From Bacteroides sp. (GTDB lineage Bacteria > Bacteroidota > Bacteroidia > Bacteroidales > Bacteroidaceae), in NCBI RefSeq assembly GCF_030151085.1, contig NZ_JASLER010000084.1:71291-135290 (forward strand): a stretch of DNA of 64,000 bases. The letters run 5' to 3'. The number at the start of each line of letters is the position of its first letter. Position 1 is the stretch's first letter. This document shows positions 44,999 through 51,819 of this stretch, in pieces. Made by a program: the position numbers and the translations under genes. The notes under the pieces are model-generated. The model searched no databases. It was not told the origin of the DNA and was given only the letters and a program-made list of their open reading frames with translations.

Positions 44999-45400
44999 AT
45001 GGAGTACATTTACGAACTTACAATGAAGGTGCGCGACTATGAATGCGACCTGCAAGGTATTGTCAATAACGCTAATTATCAGCATTATCTGGAGCATACG
45101 AGGCATGAGTTCCTTGCTTCTACGGGTGTCAGCTTTGCTAAGTTGCATGAAGAAGGGGTAGACCCGGTTGTGGCGCGTATCAATATGGCATTCAAGACAC
45201 CATTGAAGAGTGGAGATGAGTTTGTTTCTAAGCTGTATATGAAGAAGGAAGGCATAAAGTATGTCTTTTATCAGGATATATTCCGCAAGAGCGACGGTAA
45301 GGTTTCTCTGAAAGGAGTGGTGGAAACTGTTTGTTTAGTGAACGGGCGTTTGTCGGATAGTGAGTTGTTCGATAAGCTATTTGCTCCTTATCTGGAATAA
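44999..45400 (+). CDS. Hotdog-fold acyl-CoA thioesterase (4HBT family)
   Basis: A 133-residue single hotdog domain that hydrolyses acyl-CoA thioesters. The active-site block RDYECDLQGIVNNANYQHYLE has the Asp and asparagines of the 4HBT DxxGxVNN motif. Length is typical. The start codon at 44999 is embedded in a series of heptad-like repeats (44979-44999). The gene lies between the U32 gene and dprA and is probably cotranscribed with both (gaps 30 and 24 bp). Its physiological substrate is not evident. Confidence 0.88.
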   Translation: MEYIYELTMKVRDYECDLQGIVNNANYQHYLEHTRHEFLASTGVSFAKLHEEGVDPVVARINMAFKTPLKSGDEFVSKLYMKKEGIKYVFYQDIFRKSDGKVSLKGVVETVCLVNGRLSDSELFDKLFAPYLE

Positions 45401-45424
45401 TAACGATGTAAAAACACTCTGCTA

Positions 45425-46543
45425 ATGAATAGCGATGAACATGTTTGCAGTATAGCTCTCACGCTTTGCCCCGGTATAGGACATATCGGGGCAAAGCGTT
45501 TAATAGAGGGTATGGGTAGTGCCGTCGAGGTGTTCCGCCGGCGTACAGAACTGATTGAAATTCTTCCGGGAATCTCTCCTACTGTAGCTGCTTCTCTTGA
45601 TTGTCCTGCCGCCTTTCTCCGTGCCGAAAAAGAGATGGAGTTTGTCGAGAAAAACCGAATCTCTTGTCTGACGTTGAAAGATACGGACTATCCTTCCCGC
45701 CTGAGGGAATGCGAGGATGCTCCGCTTGTCTTGTTTTTCAAAGGAAACACTGATTTCAACCGGCTGCGAGTGATAAATATGGTAGGTACGCGCCGTGCTA
45801 CCGATTATGGAAAGCAGTTCTGTGCTGACTTCCTGCACGATATGGCTGCGCTCTGCCCGGATATATTGGTCGTTAGTGGACTGGCATATGGCATTGATAT
45901 TCATGCACACCGTGCTGCTTTGGCCCATCAGCTTTCTACCGTTGCAGTGCTGGCGCATGGCTTGGACCGGATTTACCCCTACGTACATCGCAAAACAGCC
46001 GTCGACATGTTGGAGAACGGCGGTCTGCTTACCGAATTTCTCACCGATACCAACCCCGACCGTTATAATTTCGTCAGTCGCAACCGCATTGTGGCAGGTA
46101 TGTGCGATGCAACGATTGTTGTGGAGTCTGGGGATAAGGGTGGTTCACTCATTACGGCAGAATTGGCGGAGGGCTATCACCGGGATTGCTTCGCTGTTCC
46201 GGGACGTGTATCGGATGCTGCTTCTATCGGTTGTAACCAGTTGATACGCGATAGTAAAGCCGCACTTATCCAGTCTGCCGGGGACTTTGTACGTGCTATG
46301 GGCTGGATGCCTGCTGCGCAAGCGGAGAAACCAGAGGCTGTTCAGCGTGATCTTTTCCCGGAACTGACGGAAGAAGAGAGTAATGTAGTCCGTATCCTTT
46401 CCAGTCAAGGAGATCTGCATATCAATACTTTGGTAGTAGAAGCCAATCTTCCCGTAAACCGTATGACCACTTTACTTTTCGAATTGGAAATGAAAGGGGT
46501 GGTAAAAGCGTTGGTAGGCGGGGTTTATCGGTTATTGATGTAA
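45425..46543 (+). CDS. dprA: DNA-processing protein DprA
   Basis: A 372-residue protein that binds incoming single-stranded DNA and loads RecA during natural transformation. The Rossmann core carries MVGTRRATDYGKQF, VVSGLAYGIDIHAHRAAL, AVLAHGLDRIYPYVHR and RNRIVAGMCDATIVVE; an N-terminal helix-hairpin-helix-like region (CPGIGHIGAKRLIEGMG) and a C-terminal winged helix (LPVNRMTTLLFELEMKGVV) complete the standard domain order. No other competence gene is visible here. A bidirectional terminator separates it from PUL 3. Confidence 0.95.
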   Translation: MNSDEHVCSIALTLCPGIGHIGAKRLIEGMGSAVEVFRRRTELIEILPGISPTVAASLDCPAAFLRAEKEMEFVEKNRISCLTLKDTDYPSRLRECEDAPLVLFFKGNTDFNRLRVINMVGTRRATDYGKQFCADFLHDMAALCPDILVVSGLAYGIDIHAHRAALAHQLSTVAVLAHGLDRIYPYVHRKTAVDMLENGGLLTEFLTDTNPDRYNFVSRNRIVAGMCDATIVVESGDKGGSLITAELAEGYHRDCFAVPGRVSDAASIGCNQLIRDSKAALIQSAGDFVRAMGWMPAAQAEKPEAVQRDLFPELTEEESNVVRILSSQGDLHINTLVVEANLPVNRMTTLLFELEMKGVVKALVGGVYRLLM

Positions 46544-46556
46544 TAATACATAAGAA

Positions 46557-46595
46557 GTCCGGCACAGAGCAACAACTTATTGCTCTGTGCCGGAC
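46557..46595. terminator. Bidirectional terminator between dprA and GH97
   Basis: Perfect 16-bp GC-rich inverted repeat (GTCCGGCACAGAGCAA at 46557-46572, complement at 46580-46595) with a 7-nt loop, between convergent genes. Confidence 0.85.
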
Positions 46596-46642
46596 GTGTG
46601 AAAAGGAAACTTAAGAACTTATGAAAGGTATTGGGGCAGTGT

Positions 46643-48676
46643 CTACAGTTTCTCAATCCGTATCGCCGTACCTCCTCCCGGTGCTAATTGCAGCGTCAAT
46701 ATACTATTTGCCGTTACTTCCTGCTCGCTTATCTTTACAGGATACGGATTGGTTTTGTAATCCGCTCCTGCTCCATCTTCATAAACTGTAGCTTTGTAGC
46801 TCATCTCTTTATCCAGAAAATTGAGGGGAAGAGACAATGTGCGGGCTTCAGCATTGGTAATGCTGCCTACAAACCAATTCTCACTGTTGCGATCTTTGCG
46901 GGCAATGGTGACGTAATCACCTATTTTGGCATTAGGAACAACTGTTTCCGACCAAATCGTCGGGCAAGAGGTGATGAAAGAGAAAGCGGGTTGATTCTCG
47001 TAATTCTCTATCATATCTGCCGCCATCTGCAAGGGGCTGAAGAGCACGACGTACAACGCTAATTCTTTGGCGAGGGTAGTCTGCGGATGGGTATTCGGAA
47101 AAACAGAGTTCTTGAAATTGAATATGCCCGGTGTAAAGTCCATCGGTCCGGCAAGCCCACGGGTGAAAGGCAGGGTACAAGTGTGTGCAGGCGGGTTGCC
47201 ACCGTCGGGGCTCCAGGCATTGTACTCTTGTCCGCGTACTCCTTCCTGCGTCATGAGGTTGGGATAGGTACGTTGCAGACCGCTGGGCATGGCGGGTTCA
47301 TGGTTGTCGACCATGATGCCGTAGCGGGCGGCAGTCTCGATAACTTTGCGATAATGGCGTACACCGTATTGGCTGTGTTGAAGCTCCTTGTGGTCGAGCA
47401 TGGGGTTGACGTAACCTGTTTTAACAGCATTGATGCCGAGAGAGCGATAGAGGGTATAAGCACTATCCAATTGCTGCTCATAGTTGGTAGCCGCACCACC
47501 GGTTTCATTGTGAGCGATGAGACGTACTCCTTTCTGACGGGCGTAGTCGGCGAGTTTCTTCAGGTCGTAGTCGGGATATGGACGGGTAAAGCTGAATTTA
47601 TCACCCTCTTGTGTCCAGTCGCCGTCCCAGCCGTAGTTCCAACCTTCCACGAGTACACCACTGAATCCATGTTTGGCGGCAAAGTCGATGTAACGCATGG
47701 TGTTGGCGGTGGTTGCTCCGTGTTTAGGACCTTGTGCCCAAGTGTAGGCTTCCATGTGCATGCCCCACCAGATGCCGATGTAGCGTCCCGGTTCTATCCA
47801 GGAAGTATCTTCCAGCTTGCAAGACTCATTCAAGTTCAACATTAACCGCGAGAGGATGAGATCTCCGGGTTTCTTGGCTACAATAATCGTGCGCCAAGGC
47901 GTGGCGAAGGGGGCAGTGGCGAAAACCTTCTCACCGGTACTCCAAGGAGTGAGGGCGGCACGCAGGGTAACGCCGGCATCTTTTGTATCTTTTCCGGGTT
48001 TGGCCTTTTGAGTCAGATTCAGACTGGCATAATCCGTCAGATTGGCTTCGTGTAGCACCATGTAGAGGCTATCATTTACTTCCAGAGTAACAGGAGTGGA
48101 GACCGTATCTTTCTGGCTCAAAGGTGAAGGAGTGTAGATAGCTTCATAGTATTTGGTACTATTAGTAGGGATAGACCAGGCACGGGCATCTTGCGGAAAG
48201 GCGTATTCGGTCTCTTCGTCCAAGATGACGAAATCCTTCAGATTCTCCTGCTCCGGAAAGAGGTAACGGAAGCCCAGTCCGTCGTCGAAGAGGCGGAAAA
48301 CGATGCTGAGGCGACGCTTCAGTCCGTCCTGTTCTTCGAGATCGAGTGTCAGCTCATTGTAGTGGTTTCGTATTTCTATCTCTTCGCCCCAAGGTTGTGC
48401 CCAGGTTTCATCGAAGGTGCTGTGGTGGACTTCTTTCAGCTTGAAGTTGTCGCTCAACGGTCCATTGTTGAGGGTGAAGCCGAGGTTGGAGGGGCTGATG
48501 AGAGTCTCTGTGCCTTGGTTCAGCGTGTAATAAGGTTTCCCGTCCTTTACTCCGGCTGTCAGGGTCAGCGCACCGTCGGGCGATTGCAAGGTCTCTATGT
48601 TCGTGGCAGAGCATGCCGCAAGCAGCAGACCGCAAAGGCAACCGCCGGTCAGTCGTTTTAGTTTATCTATATTCAT
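46643..48676 (-). CDS. Glycoside hydrolase family 97, inverting alpha-glucosidase type (SusB-like), PUL 3
   Basis: A 677-residue lipoprotein; the start at 48676 gives MNIDKLKRLTGG... with lipobox LLAAC, preferable to the ATG 21 bp upstream. GH97 landmarks are the N-terminal super-sandwich and barrel motifs VLVEGWNYGWDGDW, LIAHNETGGAATNYE, VDNHEPAMPSGLQRTYPNL and MTQEGVRGQEYNAW. Three glutamates (AHNE, NHE, GQEY) occupy the places of the SusB base and acid residues, and the strand position used by the nucleophile Asp of retaining GH97 reads VKTGYV, so inverting alpha-glucoside hydrolysis is expected. It is the last PUL 3 gene, so its glucose-releasing step would follow the GH71/99-like enzyme. 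Confidence 0.9.
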   Translation of the reverse strand: MNIDKLKRLTGGCLCGLLLAACSATNIETLQSPDGALTLTAGVKDGKPYYTLNQGTETLISPSNLGFTLNNGPLSDNFKLKEVHHSTFDETWAQPWGEEIEIRNHYNELTLDLEEQDGLKRRLSIVFRLFDDGLGFRYLFPEQENLKDFVILDEETEYAFPQDARAWSIPTNSTKYYEAIYTPSPLSQKDTVSTPVTLEVNDSLYMVLHEANLTDYASLNLTQKAKPGKDTKDAGVTLRAALTPWSTGEKVFATAPFATPWRTIIVAKKPGDLILSRLMLNLNESCKLEDTSWIEPGRYIGIWWGMHMEAYTWAQGPKHGATTANTMRYIDFAAKHGFSGVLVEGWNYGWDGDWTQEGDKFSFTRPYPDYDLKKLADYARQKGVRLIAHNETGGAATNYEQQLDSAYTLYRSLGINAVKTGYVNPMLDHKELQHSQYGVRHYRKVIETAARYGIMVDNHEPAMPSGLQRTYPNLMTQEGVRGQEYNAWSPDGGNPPAHTCTLPFTRGLAGPMDFTPGIFNFKNSVFPNTHPQTTLAKELALYVVLFSPLQMAADMIENYENQPAFSFITSCPTIWSETVVPNAKIGDYVTIARKDRNSENWFVGSITNAEARTLSLPLNFLDKEMSYKATVYEDGAGADYKTNPYPVKISEQEVTANSILTLQLAPGGGTAIRIEKL

Positions 48677-48698
48677 ACCTATTTGTTTTAACCCCATT

Positions 48699-48710
48699 CC
48701 CCTGAAGGGG
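48699..48710. repeat. CCCCTGAAGGGG palindromic motif between GH71/99 and GH97 genes
   Basis: A GC-rich stem (CCCC-TGAA-GGGG) just upstream of the GH97 start, where an RNA stem could affect translation. Confidence 0.45.
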
Positions 48711-48727
48711 GAGGAGGAGCGTTTTAC

Positions 48728-49975
48728 TTATTTTAGTTCGTTCATTAATTCTTCTGCCTTGTCGGGCTGCAAAGCGATGAAATAGTAGTAAGCTTGTGTC
48801 AGATATTTGCCGGCATTGCCTTTGTCATCTGCGTATTGCAGCTTTAATGTGTACCAGCGATATATCTGTTTCAGAACGTGTTCGTTGTAAGAGGTTCCGG
48901 CAAACTGCTGCAACTTGGTCAGGTAACGGTATTCGTACTCCTTGGCAGGCTCGATGTTGGTACCTTCGCCAAAGTCATTCCAAGTGCTGATTTGCAGATA
49001 TTCCAATCCGGCACTCCGGGCTGCGGATAGTTGGCGGTCGAAAAGAGCACCGTTCTCGTCGTTATAGGAGGTATAACCGTTCCCCCATCCACCTTCCTTG
49101 TAGTAGTCGTGAAAGCCGGGCATGGCACCACCTATACAGAGGTCGAAGCTGGCGGCCTTGTTGTAGTAAGAAGCGGGATCGGTATTTGCCCATAGGTATT
49201 CGCCGATGGAGTTCTTCTCGCTACTGCTATTGGCGAGGTGTGAATGGTCGTTCAGCACTACGAATGCAGGTTTGGTGGAGAGATTGCCGAAGATGCTGGT
49301 CCAGTCTTTGGGGGCTGTGATGGTTTGCGGGCCAAAGACGAGGAGTAGTGGCTTTCCGTCTGTTTTTGCATAGCTTGTTTTGTTGAAGAAGTTATTTTGC
49401 AGGTATTGCATGTCACGAATGACTTGCGCTACACGGGCATTGTTATCGGGTAGCTCTTTCACTGTCTGGTCTTCATAGACGATGGCGAATTGTAGTCCGG
49501 CACGGTCTATGGCCTTTACCAGTTCTTCGGTATTGCGGCGGTTGGGAGCGTAGTCATACTTGTCCTGCGTGCCGTACCAGTCTATCATTACGCCGTCTAT
49601 TCCCGAATATTTCATCAGCAGGACGTGGTAGTTCAGTACTACGGCATCGCTAGAGGCGTAAGGGCCAATAAGCGGATAGTAGTGCGAGGCTATTTGTCGC
49701 TGACCGTTACCATCTTTTTGTTCGGGGTTACGGGTTGCCATGGTCCAGTGTTGCCCCCACTTCTTGTCGTTGGAGGTGGTGGGAGTCTCGAACCAGGGCA
49801 TGTAGTGGGCGTATAGCTTCATGGAGTTACTTTTACTGACGGGAGCGGGATCGAGGGCACCGGGCAATTCCTTGCCACCTTCGCTTCCGCCGGAAGAATC
49901 ATCGTTTCCACTGCCGCAGGCTGTGCCTTCCAGCAAGAGAGCAGCGAAGAGAAGAATGTATGTGAATCGTTTCAT
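48728..49975 (-). CDS. GH71/GH99-like glycosidase lipoprotein, PUL 3
   Basis: A 415-residue lipoprotein (signal with lipobox EGTAC, Cys20, then a GS-rich linker GSGNDDSSGGSEGG suited to surface display). The catalytic domain resembles the GH71/GH99 clan: MKLYAHYMPWFETP, GVMIDWYGTQDKYDY, LLLVFGPQTI and LQISTWNDFGEGTNIEP (the WNDFGEGxxIEP block is the strongest match). GH99 enzymes are endo-alpha-mannosidases/mannanases, GH71 are alpha-1,3-glucanases. With GH97 next door, an alpha-glucan-cleaving role fits better, but the substrate is inferred. Confidence 0.82.
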   Translation of the reverse strand: MKRFTYILLFAALLLEGTACGSGNDDSSGGSEGGKELPGALDPAPVSKSNSMKLYAHYMPWFETPTTSNDKKWGQHWTMATRNPEQKDGNGQRQIASHYYPLIGPYASSDAVVLNYHVLLMKYSGIDGVMIDWYGTQDKYDYAPNRRNTEELVKAIDRAGLQFAIVYEDQTVKELPDNNARVAQVIRDMQYLQNNFFNKTSYAKTDGKPLLLVFGPQTITAPKDWTSIFGNLSTKPAFVVLNDHSHLANSSSEKNSIGEYLWANTDPASYYNKAASFDLCIGGAMPGFHDYYKEGGWGNGYTSYNDENGALFDRQLSAARSAGLEYLQISTWNDFGEGTNIEPAKEYEYRYLTKLQQFAGTSYNEHVLKQIYRWYTLKLQYADDKGNAGKYLTQAYYYFIALQPDKAEELMNELK

Positions 49976-50007
49976 GATTAAGTTCTGTTATTATAGTTAT
50001 GGGTACT

Positions 50008-50095
50008 TATCCGTACACCTGTTATGAGTGAGCAGGCCACACATTACGTCTGAGTAGGCTACACATTACGACCGAGCATCTATTACATGCCCATG
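50008..50095. repeat. 22-bp period repeat array A in the susD / GH71-99 spacer
   Basis: Units start near 50008, 50030, 50052 and 50074, each 22 bp. The best conserved part is GAGCAGGCCACACATTACG at 50030 and GAGTAGGCTACACATTACG at 50052; the outer units are more diverged. It lies upstream of the GH71/99-like gene (minus strand, start at 49975) and adjoins array B. The spacer 49976-50269 holds no gene. Confidence 0.65.
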
Positions 50096-50103
50096 TGATT
50101 TTC

Positions 50104-50192
50104 AAAAAGATCCGGGTCTTTTACTACAAAAGATCCCCATCTTTTACATGAAAACATCCGGATGTTTTTGGGTAAAAGACCCGGATGTTTTG
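50104..50192. repeat. 23-bp period palindromic repeat array B in the susD / GH71-99 spacer
   Basis: Four near-palindromic units with cores GATCCGGGTC (50109), GATCCCCATC (50132), CATCCGGATG (50155) and GACCCGGATG (50178), exactly 23 bp apart. Each core is flanked by A-runs on the left and T-runs on the right (AAAAGATCC...GGTCTTTT style), so each can form a hairpin on either strand. Confidence 0.75.
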
Positions 50193-50269
50193 GGTGTTTG
50201 ATCGTAACCTTAGGTGGGCTCTCTCTTACTCTTTGGGGGCTTGAATCCCTATCATTGGGATGATGTAAC

Positions 50270-51790
50270 CTAATATCCCGGGTTCTGTCCTAGGTTCGGG
50301 TTCTTGTCACGTTCTTCCTTGGGGATAGGATATAGACCTGTGCGTTTGTCTGCCGGGTCGTCTCCCTTTTCCCACCATGCTTTGAAGAAAGTGCCAAAAC
50401 GGATATTTACTGTACGGCGCAAGCCTTCGAATACAAATTCGTGAAGCCATTCTTTGTCTAATGCTTCCTCGGTCAGTGTAGTCAATGCAGTCAAACCTGC
50501 ACGGGTGCGAAGTTGGTTGATGTAAGGAAGACCGGTGTCGGGATAACCCAGGCGGAAGTTACACTCGGCTTGCATCAGCAAGATTTCGGCGTAACGCATC
50601 AGTACCCAGTCGTTGTCACGCTCCCAGGCGTCGTTGGGATTCCAGGCATACTTGTTGAGGCGGGCACCTTCGTTTTGCAGGGCATTGGTGTAGTTCACGA
50701 TGGCTTCGGTGTAGTTCAGCGGTTCGCCATTGTCCATCAGTACGTCACTGCCGTCCTTGGCACTCTTCTGCTGACCGATGAGCAAGGATTGGCGCCGCAT
50801 GTCGTTTTCTTCGAAAGAAGAGTAAACACCGGGTTGGGCGGAGATACCGTTGCCGCACCATTGATAGATGCCGTTCGGGTCGAAGGCTAGTTTCTGGTTG
50901 TAATGATAGGTCATAGATGCCAGATAGTTGCCTACCGTTCCTTGTTTGTGGTCGTAGGGAATGGCAAAGATAATCTCGGGAGATGTCTCGTTCTGTGTGG
51001 CGAAGTTGTCAAAGTAGGCGGTTAGCGTGTAGCCTGTCACCTTTCCGCAAGCGTCGAGGCAATCCTGCCAACGTGGGATACCGGTATAAACCTCAGCATT
51101 CAGATAGAGACGTGCCAATAGAGTATAACCTACGTTTTGTGTGAAGCGTCCGTATTGTACGCCTGTAGGCAGCTGTGGCAGAATCTCCGCCATCTCTTTC
51201 TCTACAAACTCAAATACTTTCAGGCGGGTTGTACTCGTGGGAAGTTCCGTATTGGCGAAGTCAGTAACGATAGGCACATTGCCGAACTTATCGAGTAGTT
51301 GCCAGTAATAGTAAGCACGCAGTCCCCGAAGTTCGGCGGTTACGTTGGCTTTGGCTTCGGCAGAAAGTTCGGAAGCTTCTACCTGATAGATGATAGCGTT
51401 GATCTTGGAGATACCTGTGAAGGAGTAGCGCCATGCGCTCAATACCATTGCATTATCGGTAGCCCAGGTATGGAATTGTACTTGTTGGTAACGTCCTCCG
51501 TCGTACCAATCGGTACCACGGGTGGGAATACACGCTTCGTCGGAGGCGCATTCGTCGAGGAAGAATACATATTCGCAGGTAGGATAGCAGTTGGCACCGT
51601 TTCCTTCGGGCGTATTGGCTCCGTAACCACGCAGGGTGGCGTATGCTCCCGAAACGATAGTCTGTATTTCGGCGGGTGTCTTTCCATAGTCGTCCATGGA
51701 GACTTTATCATATAGATTCTCACTCAAGTCTGTGCATGCGCCCAGTAGTAGCGATGAAGTGAGTAAAGCGGATATAAATATCTTATTCAT
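50270..51790 (-). CDS. SusD-like glycan-binding lipoprotein, PUL 3
   Basis: A 506-residue surface lipoprotein (lipobox LLGAC, Cys19, then TDLSENLYDKVS). SusD family blocks are present: ELRGLRAYYYWQLLDKFGNVPIV (TPR region), DNDWVLMRYAEILLMQAE and the ending PIPKEERDKNPNLGQNPGY. It would bind the PUL 3 glycan with its SusC, encoded 27 bp upstream; 7-bp repeats span that junction. A 294-bp spacer with two repeat arrays separates it from the enzymes. Confidence 0.95.
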   Translation of the reverse strand: MNKIFISALLTSSLLLGACTDLSENLYDKVSMDDYGKTPAEIQTIVSGAYATLRGYGANTPEGNGANCYPTCEYVFFLDECASDEACIPTRGTDWYDGGRYQQVQFHTWATDNAMVLSAWRYSFTGISKINAIIYQVEASELSAEAKANVTAELRGLRAYYYWQLLDKFGNVPIVTDFANTELPTSTTRLKVFEFVEKEMAEILPQLPTGVQYGRFTQNVGYTLLARLYLNAEVYTGIPRWQDCLDACGKVTGYTLTAYFDNFATQNETSPEIIFAIPYDHKQGTVGNYLASMTYHYNQKLAFDPNGIYQWCGNGISAQPGVYSSFEENDMRRQSLLIGQQKSAKDGSDVLMDNGEPLNYTEAIVNYTNALQNEGARLNKYAWNPNDAWERDNDWVLMRYAEILLMQAECNFRLGYPDTGLPYINQLRTRAGLTALTTLTEEALDKEWLHEFVFEGLRRTVNIRFGTFFKAWWEKGDDPADKRTGLYPIPKEERDKNPNLGQNPGY

Positions 51791-51798
51791 AGTTTCTT

Positions 51799-51819
51799 AA
51801 TTACAAATTACAAATTACT
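51799..51819. repeat. Three 7-bp direct repeats on the susC stop / susD start junction, PUL 3
   Basis: AATTACA, AATTACA, AATTACT (plus strand) head to tail; the last overlaps the susC stop codon (51818-51820) and the first is 8 bp from the susD start codon. Confidence 0.65.

Noticed and set aside
48728..49975. Naming the GH71/99-like protein an endo-alpha-mannosidase
   Set aside because: The WNDFGEGTNIEP block identifies the clan only; neighbouring GH97 points to alpha-glucan instead.
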